Assembly: GCA_029243025.1 (NCBI GenBank)
Contig: JAQWSU010000010.1
Location: 1 to 64,000, forward strand
Length of the DNA stretch: 64,000 nucleotides
Origin: Pirellulaceae bacterium
GTDB lineage: Bacteria; Planctomycetota; Planctomycetia; Pirellulales; Pirellulaceae
Reading direction: 5' to 3'
In this document: positions 25,993 through 35,294 of the stretch, one piece after another
Layout: each line of letters opens with the position of its first letter
Position numbering within the stretch: the first letter of the stretch is position 1
Notes under the pieces: generated by a model
What the model was told of the DNA's origin: nothing
What the model saw: the letters and a program-made list of their open reading frames with translations, nothing else
The model's database searches: none
Program-made: the position numbers and the translations under genes

Positions 25993-28900
25993 GTCGCTAT
26001 TTCCTGAGAGCCCCGATGACGCGAACCAGCCTCGCGCTCACAAGTTTGCTGCTGCTGAGTGGCATCTTGGCCGCGGCACCGAACAATGAACCGGCGGAGC
26101 TCTCCTATCGCCTGATCTTCGCGCCGATTGAGCAGATCCTGCAGTTGACGAAGGACGAATTACGTGCCGTAAAGCGAGATCAGTTCGATGCCTGGATCCA
26201 GGCCGACATTGGCACTCCTCAAAGTATCGCAGCGGGAGTTTCCATCGTACGCGCCGATTACCAAGCAACGTTTGACGGCAATTTCCTGATCAATGGAACA
26301 GCCAACCTCAACATCTCAGCCAACCCATCAAGACTAACGAGCCTTTCACTCGAGCCGTTGAATCTGGCAATCAGGAAGCCAACATGGCATCGAGAGCCGG
26401 ACCGAGCGGCCGAATTGGGAATCCAAGCTGACGGTCGTCTGAGCGTTAACGTCGGGACGTCGGATACACTGCATTTTGACTGGACGCTGGCTCCAACCGA
26501 AATCGAGAACGGTGAGACGATTTTCCGACTTCAACTGCCTCGATGTCCGATTAATCGATTGCGTTTGACGCTTCCCAGTTCTCACTCGCTGCAAACGGAC
26601 GTGGGTGTTGTCTCTCAATTGACAGAGACCAGGTCAAATGGAACAGTTCTTTGGCAAGTGAACGGCGGAGGACACGCCGAAATCGTGTTGCGTCTACGGT
26701 CCAATGAAGCGCCCAAACCCTTGCCGCTGATACGGCAAGCCAACCGCTACACGATTTCCGAACAAGGCATTGAGCTTAATGCAGAGCTACACCTCGACTC
26801 CGAAGAAACACCTATTCACGAATTACAGCTGAAACTAACTGCGGATCTTCAACTAACCCGAGTGCGATCGGGAAAGCAGCCCGTTTCTTGGACCGTGGCA
26901 GCCGGCGGTAAGAGCGAGCCGACCACCGTATTATTAACGCTTGACCCGCCCCTCCAGGGTTTGAACCAAGTGCTGTCGTTGACCTGCTTCGCTCCTTACC
27001 AAGAGCAAACGATTGGCAAGCTGCGTTCGCTCCCGCGTGTCGAAGTGAGCGAGACACAATGGCAACAGGAATTGGTCAGAATCCGTATTCAACGGCCTCT
27101 TGTCTTGGAAGATATGCAGCTTGAGAACGCCCATCAGTTTCAACCTTCTCAGGTCGAAGCCGAAGGTGATCGGGAACTGGTCAACATTTGTTTCGTTGAG
27201 CCGTCAGCTAAGATCATGGTGCAGTTTGCTCATGCTCCCCAACAAATCATTTTCGATCAAGGCACATCAATCGAAGTAACGGCCAATGAAGCGATCGCCG
27301 ATGTCGCGTTGAGATTACGTTCAGCCTCCTCCGACATTTTCAAGTTTAAAACAATTGTCCAGCCTGGCTGGACCGTCGATTCCGTCGATTCCGACCAGCC
27401 CGACTCCATTCACGACTGGAGAATTCCAACCGCGTCTTCCTCCCAACAAGAGCCTCTGAACATCGACTTGCGGAAACCGATTACCTTGAAATCGGACTCG
27501 ATCATTCGAATCCGAGCTCGTCGACGTTTAAATGCAACGGACCAAACATTCTCGGAAACAGACTTCCGTCCGATTGAATTGCCTCAACAACAGGCTCGAC
27601 GCCGCTTCCTAACGATGCAAACCAGTGATGACTTGTTGGTTCAATACGACCGAGACCGGCGTGTAACTTGGCTAACCTTGGATGATCTTGACGCGATCGA
27701 AGCCGGCCTGGTCGAAGCAAACGAAGAATCCGCCATCATGTTATTGAACGACAATCACCAGGATCTTTCGATCAGCTTCAATCCACTCGCGCAGAACAAA
27801 CGCCCTTTTCACGCCGACTTAGAGATCACATCACAGGTCACAAACCGCTCGGTACGAGAACGAATTCGCATCCAAATCGATCGCACCACTCCGCCGCTTG
27901 CAGTCCTAAAGCTTCACTTTGCTTCACCGGCAGAAGCTCCCATTCGTTGGTTTCCAGCACTCGACCCGCAACGAACGCTGTCAAGTCAACAGAAGACAGA
28001 TGAACACGGCGAAACGTGGAATGTCGAATGGCCGGAACCGTCCGACGAGCAAATCGTCGTGATCGGTGAGCGAGAATTCCCCACCTCTCCCGACGGCAAG
28101 TTGAATCTACCGCTAGTACGCGTCGCCGGTGCCACCACCCAGCAAGGGGTCATACGCATTGAAGCGCCGGGGCAGATTCTACTGTCTTTTGACGGTTCCG
28201 ACCTGCTAACCCCAACGCCAATTCAAAGGCAAGATTACCGTCAACTTTCGCGTCAACGACGCTCGTACCGTTACAATCCACTCGCCGATATCTTCGCTGA
28301 AGATCCGCCTCAGGTCTCGATCGCGCTGTCCGACGAAAGCTCTCATCGGGCGTTTGCCCGGCAAACGACCCACAGCACTCAAATTGACCGAACAGGAATT
28401 TCCCGTCACCAGTTCTCGGTGGCACTCGAAAACCAGGCAGCTTCCGAATTGAATGTTACGCTCCCTGACGCGGTCGGCATCCGACATGTTTATGTGGATG
28501 GTCGCAAGCTTGCATTCCCCCCCACCAGTGACAGAGAATTGGCGATTCCCCTACCGCCAAATCGACGTTTCTTGACCGTTCAATTGGAATATGAAGAGAT
28601 CGGTTCGCCGTTAGGACGGTGGCAACAAATCCGCCTCTCGCCGCCCAAATTGGACGTACCGATACTCGCAAAACGGTGGCAATTGTGGACGCCGCCGGAA
28701 TATGTGGCCCCCGCGCCAATCGGGTCGCATGAGTCGCTAATGGAGACCTGTTTATCGCGGCTATTTGGGCCCTTTCTGCGTGCGTCTCATCAGCCACCAT
28801 TCAATTTATTCGCCCGTCGCTCTTGGGCGGAACTATGGAATTCCGCCACTCGCAAGACAGAGCTCAGCCCTGTCGCCATTCGATGGATCGAACAAATAGG

Positions 28901-31900
28901 AGCGACCTCGACCTTGACCTGGGAAGATGCTGTTGCAGAGTCTGACAAGACTTCTCAGTGGATCGATGCAACTCGCTTAGTTGCGAACGGCATCGCTCCG
29001 AACCAACCAGTGCCTGCCGGCAACGCAGCAACCGCATACGAGCGAGGCATCCGCCGTTTGCAAACCGCGAAGCTGCTGCTCTTGCAAACGAACAACAGTG
29101 TAATTCTTACCTCTGCGGAATTTCTTTCCGAATTCCCCACCCAACTCCGCCGCACCAGTTGCCCAGTGATTCTCGAATCAAATCTGAGGATTCCGGAAAA
29201 ATCGCCAACCGCACAAAGCATGCCTTGGATAGAACTCAGTCGGCCCAAAGATTGGCTCGATCCTCCAGAACCCTGGGTCCCCATCGTTCGCAGTGATGCC
29301 CCTTTTGTCGCCGGCGGTTGGCAACTTCGACGAATCAACCCCACCCGGACACAAACTCAGATCATTTACCACCGAAGTAGCTTCGTGATCGCCGCATGCT
29401 TGGCGTTCATTATGGCGGTGGCATTCGCGTGGTGGATCCGAAGCGTCGATACCAAACTGGCCATCACGACGCTGTTGATTTCCACCATGCTGGTATTTCT
29501 GTTACCGACTCCGCTCCATTGGATTGGCTTGGGTGCGTTCTGGGGTACTCTGACCGGTTTCTTCTTGACACCCGCGATCGGTACTGCTCGCCAACGCAAA
29601 CTCTCATCACTCACACCAAGCCGTCAAAAAACAAACACGATCGCGATAGGTATCTTGTTGGTCATCGCGACCGGAGCCGCTGGTTTCATATCTCAAACAG
29701 CCGAAGGCCAGGAAACTGAGGGAGACAAGGTCCGAGCAAGTAAGACTTACCAACTATTCGTACCCTCCGACCGTGCGGGTAAACCGACAGGAGATTACAT
29801 CCTGATTCCCAAAACACTGCACAACCAATTGCAGTCGGCAAACACGATCTCGAACTTGGACCCGCTGCTTGTTCAGTCAGCTGTCTACCGTGCGAACCTG
29901 ATGCGTTTAAACGGAGCTACGGAGCCGCTGGTTGATACGGTGCTGGCCGAATACCGCTTACTTGTGACCGCAGCCGGATCGACCATCGGCCTCCAACTGC
30001 CCGCAGAAAGCGCCGCCCTATTGGAAAGAGAGGGACGGTTAAACGGTCGTCCGATTCAACTGGAATGGAACAGGGCTCAGTCAGCTGTGATATTGCCCAT
30101 CCGAGACGCGGGAGTGCACCAGCTTTCCATGACATTTCGCATCCCCAATTCGGGACCAACCACTTCCGTGGATCTGCCAATTCCTCGCGCCATGAATTCG
30201 ACGCTGCGTCTTAGTGCTCCGGAAGATCTGACTTTCCTGCAATCGGATTCGGCCATCGGAGAGACCTCCCGCGACGAATCCACAGGAGACTGGCAAATCG
30301 AATTTGGCTCCGCAAAAAGACTCCAATTCCGTTGGGCTGCCGAGCCATCTTCGGTGAATCCGATGATTGAGCAAATCAGCTGGCTGATGATCAAACCCGA
30401 TCAGGTAACGTGGGACACCCGCCTAATAGTGGACACTCGGCTTTGGCCCTCCAACCTCCTCCAAGTCGAAGTGGATGCACGGCTGCGACTCGATCCGATC
30501 AAATCCGATCAGCCCCTCGCCTACAATTCGGCCGCTAAGGATGGAATTCGAGTCTTGGAATTCGCCATCGATCGCGAAGACGAAGCCCCCCAAAGCATTC
30601 AGCTCAACTTCATCTTGGCCGGTTGGCCGGGGATGGGACGGCTGGATCTTCCAAAATTTCGCATTCTCGGAGCAAAACGTATTCCGCACGACCTGGGCGT
30701 CAGCTTCGACGCCAGGCTGGCAGGAAAGCCCATTATTTCAGGGGGCACCGATCGACTGCAGACAAGCCCATTTTCAATCCGATGGGGCGCCGAAACGCCA
30801 CCCAATTTCGCTTTCCGATTGGATGAAAACAATCCCAACTGGTCCTGCAGTACAAAGCTGATCGAACCGACGACCGAAGCGAACACTCAAATCGGATATG
30901 GACTCGCTGCCGATGCAACGGACGTAGTCTTTCTGGCCGATATCACCACAATCAACGGCCCGCAGTTCCAACAACAGATTCAATTGGCAAAAGATATTGA
31001 AGTCCAATCGGTGACGCAAATTGAGGGAAATAAGCGGCAAAAATTGCGTTGGGCGAAGAACAGCCCGCAAGAGATGACAGTGTTTCTTGATCCGACGATT
31101 AGCAGCGACTACCAGCTCGCAATCATTGGCCGCCAAACGAATCAGACACTTGGACTGCGTGATCTGCCTCCCATCAATCTATTGGGCTGCGTGCTCAACA
31201 GCAAGCAGCTCCTCGTCTTCCGTCGTAGCGACGTGCTCGTGTCTCTACCGGACACAGACAGCTCAGCAGAACCGCCGACGATTTCTCCTCTGATCACGGA
31301 TCAGCTGGGACTCTCCCGCTGGTACACGAACTTAAGCTTAGCAGGCGAAGAGGTCGCACCCAAAATCCAGGTCCGAGAAAACGAACAACAGCTGAAGGCC
31401 GAATTGACAAACATCGTCACGCGGAAAGATGGAGCTTGGCAACATGAAGTCAAAGTGTCCTGCCAGGTCGATCAAGGATATCTTGATGCCTTACGATTTG
31501 AGATTCCAGCAGCATGGACCAGCGTATTTGATAATCCCGACCTGGGCGTCAAAGTCGAATTGAAAAAATCGCCACGGTCGGGCATGGCTCGGGTAACACT
31601 GTGGCCAACCGAAAACTTCGATCAAATGACGCTCGCAGGTGCCATCCCAACCACCCCTGGCCAGCCACTCAAGATTCCAAATATCCGTCTGCTCGAAGAC
31701 GGCGCAATCAATCGGACCTTGTATTTACCAACGCGAGTTGATGACCAAAGCGTTCTGTGGTCGACGACCAATCTGGAAGCCCAAGAGATTTCCGCCAACG
31801 TCATGGCAGACTTGGATCAACCCGCCAATTACGTTGGCTACCAAATCACTCAAGATGAATTCCAAGCAACCCGTTTACCGGCGAGAACCGAGGTGAGCGC

Positions 31901-32972
31901 ACCCAAGGTTCACTTAACCGACGTGCGGGCAACGATCACCGAAAATGATCAATATTGGGGACAGGCCATTTTCGATCTGCAACCGGGAGGCATCCGGCAA
32001 TGCCTCGTTCGATCTCCCGATCAACTTAAGATCGTCAGCGTCTCGGCCGAAGACGTGTTCATCGACTTGCCCTCGAATACGACGGACGCAGGTGTACTCG
32101 TTGAATTAATGTCGAGTGAATTGCCACAGCGGATTTGGGTCGTGTTCACCGGTAAGATTCAACCCCATCCACCGACCAAGGACCGGACGGTCCACGCCCC
32201 AACGCTCTGTCGTGTTCGCGGTGAAGACGAAAACACTGAGATCGAAGTCCGGCAAACCTTGTGGACACTGCAAGCGACACCTCCCGGTGAAATCGTTCGG
32301 TTCATCGACCAAAAACATGCACTGAGTCGCCCAACCATGCAGCTCAAGCGATTGAGCCATCTGGCGGAGATGATTGATGTGGCCAGCCAAGTAGCTACGG
32401 ATTTCACGCCAGACGAGCTCACTCAATGGTACACCGCATGGGGTGAACGTTACGGTGCTTCCTTGCGGCGACTCCAGCTGATACAAGCCAAGCAAGGGGA
32501 ACTGAGACCAACCGACCTGAACAAGATCCAACAACGACAGCTCGATGCGACCGAAGTCCTCGAGGTGGCCGAAACAAGCGAACAACTGGCAAATCGCATG
32601 GACGTAATTGATTCCATTGAAGTCTGGAACATAGCCAACCCTTACCGTACGAGAGAACGCTTCGCAACTATCGAGGGAGCGTCGAATTCGCTCCGTTTCA
32701 ACTATTCACCGCATGACCACCAATCACCCCAAACTCGCATTGCGATTATCTGTCTGCTGGGGCTTATCGGTTTTGGCTTTCTCCCCCGAATTCACCACTC
32801 CTACTTGGAAGATGTGCGTTGGATCTATTTTTTTGGTGTGCTGGCAGGCTTGGCTTGGTGGCTATGGTTACAGCCCAGTGTCGTTGGCTGGTTCATTGTT
32901 GCCGCAAGTCTAATCGCCATGCGGCTGCTTCGCTGGCCGTCGACTCGAATCCAAGAAAAGCATCTGGGCTGA
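25989..32972 (+). CDS. giant exported membrane protein, fused units 2 and 3
   Basis: A 2,327-residue protein of unknown function, translationally coupled to the preceding gene by an ATGA overlap. It begins with a signal peptide (LALTSLLLLSGILAAAPN). Unit 2 is a beta-rich ectodomain (about 35-1115) ending in VTLPDAVGIRHVYVDGRKL and KRWQLWTPPEY, then a membrane cluster at about 1127-1200. A second signal-like hydrophobic segment (about 1215-1232, IAIGILLVIATGAAGF) starts unit 3, whose ectodomain opens with TYQLFVPSDRAGKPTGDYIL and closes with RQTLWTLQATPPGE, a helical stretch rich in Gln/Glu (about 2110-2220) and a C-terminal membrane cluster (about 2251-2310). The layout looks like two copies of the upstream protein fused head to tail. 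No enzyme motif is visible. I would guess an envelope-spanning assembly, but that is speculation. Confidence 0.72.
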   Translation: MSRYFLRAPMTRTSLALTSLLLLSGILAAAPNNEPAELSYRLIFAPIEQILQLTKDELRAVKRDQFDAWIQADIGTPQSIAAGVSIVRADYQATFDGNFLINGTANLNISANPSRLTSLSLEPLNLAIRKPTWHREPDRAAELGIQADGRLSVNVGTSDTLHFDWTLAPTEIENGETIFRLQLPRCPINRLRLTLPSSHSLQTDVGVVSQLTETRSNGTVLWQVNGGGHAEIVLRLRSNEAPKPLPLIRQANRYTISEQGIELNAELHLDSEETPIHELQLKLTADLQLTRVRSGKQPVSWTVAAGGKSEPTTVLLTLDPPLQGLNQVLSLTCFAPYQEQTIGKLRSLPRVEVSETQWQQELVRIRIQRPLVLEDMQLENAHQFQPSQVEAEGDRELVNICFVEPSAKIMVQFAHAPQQIIFDQGTSIEVTANEAIADVALRLRSASSDIFKFKTIVQPGWTVDSVDSDQPDSIHDWRIPTASSSQQEPLNIDLRKPITLKSDSIIRIRARRRLNATDQTFSETDFRPIELPQQQARRRFLTMQTSDDLLVQYDRDRRVTWLTLDDLDAIEAGLVEANEESAIMLLNDNHQDLSISFNPLAQNKRPFHADLEITSQVTNRSVRERIRIQIDRTTPPLAVLKLHFASPAEAPIRWFPALDPQRTLSSQQKTDEHGETWNVEWPEPSDEQIVVIGEREFPTSPDGKLNLPLVRVAGATTQQGVIRIEAPGQILLSFDGSDLLTPTPIQRQDYRQLSRQRRSYRYNPLADIFAEDPPQVSIALSDESSHRAFARQTTHSTQIDRTGISRHQFSVALENQAASELNVTLPDAVGIRHVYVDGRKLAFPPTSDRELAIPLPPNRRFLTVQLEYEEIGSPLGRWQQIRLSPPKLDVPILAKRWQLWTPPEYVAPAPIGSHESLMETCLSRLFGPFLRASHQPPFNLFARRSWAELWNSATRKTELSPVAIRWIEQIGATSTLTWEDAVAESDKTSQWIDATRLVANGIAPNQPVPAGNAATAYERGIRRLQTAKLLLLQTNNSVILTSAEFLSEFPTQLRRTSCPVILESNLRIPEKSPTAQSMPWIELSRPKDWLDPPEPWVPIVRSDAPFVAGGWQLRRINPTRTQTQIIYHRSSFVIAACLAFIMAVAFAWWIRSVDTKLAITTLLISTMLVFLLPTPLHWIGLGAFWGTLTGFFLTPAIGTARQRKLSSLTPSRQKTNTIAIGILLVIATGAAGFISQTAEGQETEGDKVRASKTYQLFVPSDRAGKPTGDYILIPKTLHNQLQSANTISNLDPLLVQSAVYRANLMRLNGATEPLVDTVLAEYRLLVTAAGSTIGLQLPAESAALLEREGRLNGRPIQLEWNRAQSAVILPIRDAGVHQLSMTFRIPNSGPTTSVDLPIPRAMNSTLRLSAPEDLTFLQSDSAIGETSRDESTGDWQIEFGSAKRLQFRWAAEPSSVNPMIEQISWLMIKPDQVTWDTRLIVDTRLWPSNLLQVEVDARLRLDPIKSDQPLAYNSAAKDGIRVLEFAIDREDEAPQSIQLNFILAGWPGMGRLDLPKFRILGAKRIPHDLGVSFDARLAGKPIISGGTDRLQTSPFSIRWGAETPPNFAFRLDENNPNWSCSTKLIEPTTEANTQIGYGLAADATDVVFLADITTINGPQFQQQIQLAKDIEVQSVTQIEGNKRQKLRWAKNSPQEMTVFLDPTISSDYQLAIIGRQTNQTLGLRDLPPINLLGCVLNSKQLLVFRRSDVLVSLPDTDSSAEPPTISPLITDQLGLSRWYTNLSLAGEEVAPKIQVRENEQQLKAELTNIVTRKDGAWQHEVKVSCQVDQGYLDALRFEIPAAWTSVFDNPDLGVKVELKKSPRSGMARVTLWPTENFDQMTLAGAIPTTPGQPLKIPNIRLLEDGAINRTLYLPTRVDDQSVLWSTTNLEAQEISANVMADLDQPANYVGYQITQDEFQATRLPARTEVSAPKVHLTDVRATITENDQYWGQAIFDLQPGGIRQCLVRSPDQLKIVSVSAEDVFIDLPSNTTDAGVLVELMSSELPQRIWVVFTGKIQPHPPTKDRTVHAPTLCRVRGEDENTEIEVRQTLWTLQATPPGEIVRFIDQKHALSRPTMQLKRLSHLAEMIDVASQVATDFTPDELTQWYTAWGERYGASLRRLQLIQAKQGELRPTDLNKIQQRQLDATEVLEVAETSEQLANRMDVIDSIEVWNIANPYRTRERFATIEGASNSLRFNYSPHDHQSPQTRIAIICLLGLIGFGFLPRIHHSYLEDVRWIYFFGVLAGLAWWLWLQPSVVGWFIVAASLIAMRLLRWPSTRIQEKHLG

Positions 32973-33035
32973 CCCGCCCATTCCCGAAAAGTGGGATGGC
33001 CCGGCTTTGCATCTGTGGCGACAACCGACTAACAT

Positions 33036-33329
33036 ATGCGAGTGTCACGCAAAGCCCTCTCAAATGCGTTCCGATCAGCACGCCGTGAGACGCTGGTCAT
33101 ACTCCTCGCCTGGCTTGTCGTATGTGCGTGGGTGATCGGCTATTGTGGCTGGAACGCCTACGCTCCGGCGGACGGGTCGGTGCTACCCACCAAGACGATT
33201 TTCGGTTTCCCTCGCTGGATCATCTGGGGAATTGCCCTCCCCTGGCTCGTCTCGAACGGGTTCACCATTTGGTTTAGCCTCGTCTACATGCGAGACGACG
33301 ACAAGTCAGCGGGAGGCCAGGATGGCTGA
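33036..33329 (+). CDS. DUF997/YhdT-like small membrane protein, symporter partner
   Basis: A 97-residue protein with two hydrophobic segments (about 20-42, LVILLAWLVVCAWVIGYCGW, and about 60-85, WIIWGIALPWLVSNGFTIWF), the pattern of YhdT/DUF997 proteins that accompany sodium:solute symporters. Its last codons overlap the symporter start by eight bases, indicating translational coupling and a physical or functional partnership. The ATG at 33036 has only a weak upstream site. The C-terminus is charged. Confidence 0.78.
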   Translation: MRVSRKALSNAFRSARRETLVILLAWLVVCAWVIGYCGWNAYAPADGSVLPTKTIFGFPRWIIWGIALPWLVSNGFTIWFSLVYMRDDDKSAGGQDG

Positions 33330-35292
33330 ACCGATGCTGACGATATTCGCCACGACAGGTGCGACCGATTCGAATGTCGCGTTGGTGACCTTTTCAATCT
33401 ACCTCGTCCTCGTGATGATCATCGCTTGGCTGTCGAGTCGCGCGGCCCCAACCGGCGGATTTATCTCGGAATATTTTCTCGGGAGCCGTAACCTGGGCGT
33501 TTGGGCTTTCGCATTAACGTTCGCCGCAACAAGCGCATCGGGAGGAACCTTTGTCGGATTTCCTGCCTTGATCTATACCCATGGCTGGGTGTTGGCGTTG
33601 TGGATTGCCGGCTACATGCTCGTACCGATCGTAGCAATGGGCTTACTCGGCAAACGACTTAATCAAATCAGCCGACGCGTGGAAGCGGTCACCATTCCTG
33701 AGGTACTGGGTGATCGATTCGAGAGTCCCATCGCGGGAATCGTCGGAACGTTGCTGATCATTATCTTTATGTTTTACTATCTGTTAGCGCAATTTAAAGC
33801 CGGCAGTGAAATCCTGGTCAGCCTGTTCGAGGATGTGCCACTTTATCAAGTGGCGGTTGGTTGGACGGAACAGGTAACCAGCCAAGTTCCATTTCTGTCA
33901 GGGACAGAGCCCGATTATGTATTGTGCCTAACAGTCTTCTCGGCAGCCGTCATTTTTTATGTCGTGTATGGTGGTTTTCGCGCCGTCGTTTGGACTGACG
34001 TGATGCAAGGTATCATCATGTTTGGAGGCGTGATCATTATGCTGATTCTAGCCTTATATTTCACCGGCGGCTTAACAAATGCAACGCGTCAACTGGGCCA
34101 ATGCAAGCCTCCCGTTTTTGCTACGGCTGAAATCCTTCCCGACGAAAACTATTCCTCCAACGCGATCCCGAGGGGCACCTGGATCGAGACCTCGGCAGGG
34201 GATCTGATTCGCACGGGGAAGCGAGTGGAAGTGCATGCAAATGCAAACAAGACAACGCAGATTTTAATTCTGCAAACCGATGCAGAACGCCAGCGAGTCG
34301 ACCCCAGTCTGATTCGCCACGACATTCGCGTCAAAATCACTGATCGCGAACCTTATGCTTACGGACATGACGTTGAAGGAGTGTACCTTCGTCCGCCCGG
34401 CCCGTCTCCGAAATCGATGCATGGCTTTCTGGCTTTAGGCATGGCTTTCAGTTTTTTCGCCTTCTGGCCTTTTGGCGGATCGGGGCAACCCAGCAACATG
34501 GTGCGACTAATGGCATTTCGTAATACGCGCACTCTGAAAATGTCGATCGTCACCGTCTCTATCTATTTTTCGGTGATCTATTTTTCGCTCGTAATCATTT
34601 TCTGCTGTGCCAAGGTGCTGATTCCCGGCATGGAGTTAAATGCGGATAGGATCATGCCTGAAATGGCTGTCCGTTCAACCGAGATGGCAGGCTTCCCCTG
34701 GCTGGCCGGTATCTTGCTGGCAGCCCCTTTTGCAGCGGTCATGTCCAGCGTAGACAGCTTCTTGCTTGTCGTTTCGTCATCGATCGTCCGGGATATTTAC
34801 CAGCGTTACATTAACCCAAACGCACACGAGACGCAGCTAAAACGAGTCACCTACGGCGGCACAATCGTGATCGGTGTGTTGGCCACACTAGCGGCCCTTT
34901 ACCCACCCCAATACCTTCAGGACATTATTGTGATCGCCAGTGCCGGCCTGGCTGCATCCTTTTTGGTACCCATGGCATTCGCGCTCTATTGGCGGCGAAT
35001 GACGGCGCCTGCTGCCGTCACCGGCATGGCAGTTGGCTCCCTGACCCACTTCGTGCTCATCCTTGGACTTGTGGATGAAGGCTCCGGTTGGCAAGAGTTA
35101 GTTCCCCAACTCTGGAGCTGGCTTCAACCCATTGCGTTGGCGTTCTTCGCCCTCCTGCGAGGCATGGATCGATTGCAGTTAGAACCCTTCATCTGGGATC
35201 TCGCCTTTTCGGCCATCAGCATAATTGTCGTTTCTCTCATCACCAAGCCACCTCGGGATGAAGTGATCGAAAAATTCTTCAATGTGGATTAA
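33322..35292 (+). CDS. sodium:solute symporter (SSS family) with periplasmic insertion
   Basis: A 656-residue polytopic transporter of the sodium:solute symporter (SLC5-like) family. The start is the ATG at 33322 with GGGAGG upstream; a longer frame from 33145 reads the neighbour gene out of frame. Family blocks are visible: FLGSRNLGVWAFALTFAATSASGGTFVG (about 47-74), KRLNQISRRVEAVTIPEVLGDRF, VVYGGFRAVVWTDVMQGI and FPWLAGILLAAPFAAVMSSVDSFLLVVSS. Between about residues 250 and 370 lies an unusual hydrophilic insertion of roughly 100 residues (ILPDENYSSNAIPRG to DREPYAYGHDVEG) that typical members lack. The upstream DUF997 gene and downstream M19 dipeptidase suggest uptake linked to peptide or amino-acid scavenging, in the PanF/YhdT style; the solute is unknown. 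Confidence 0.88.
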   Translation: MAEPMLTIFATTGATDSNVALVTFSIYLVLVMIIAWLSSRAAPTGGFISEYFLGSRNLGVWAFALTFAATSASGGTFVGFPALIYTHGWVLALWIAGYMLVPIVAMGLLGKRLNQISRRVEAVTIPEVLGDRFESPIAGIVGTLLIIIFMFYYLLAQFKAGSEILVSLFEDVPLYQVAVGWTEQVTSQVPFLSGTEPDYVLCLTVFSAAVIFYVVYGGFRAVVWTDVMQGIIMFGGVIIMLILALYFTGGLTNATRQLGQCKPPVFATAEILPDENYSSNAIPRGTWIETSAGDLIRTGKRVEVHANANKTTQILILQTDAERQRVDPSLIRHDIRVKITDREPYAYGHDVEGVYLRPPGPSPKSMHGFLALGMAFSFFAFWPFGGSGQPSNMVRLMAFRNTRTLKMSIVTVSIYFSVIYFSLVIIFCCAKVLIPGMELNADRIMPEMAVRSTEMAGFPWLAGILLAAPFAAVMSSVDSFLLVVSSSIVRDIYQRYINPNAHETQLKRVTYGGTIVIGVLATLAALYPPQYLQDIIVIASAGLAASFLVPMAFALYWRRMTAPAAVTGMAVGSLTHFVLILGLVDEGSGWQELVPQLWSWLQPIALAFFALLRGMDRLQLEPFIWDLAFSAISIIVVSLITKPPRDEVIEKFFNVD

Positions 35293-35294
35293 CG

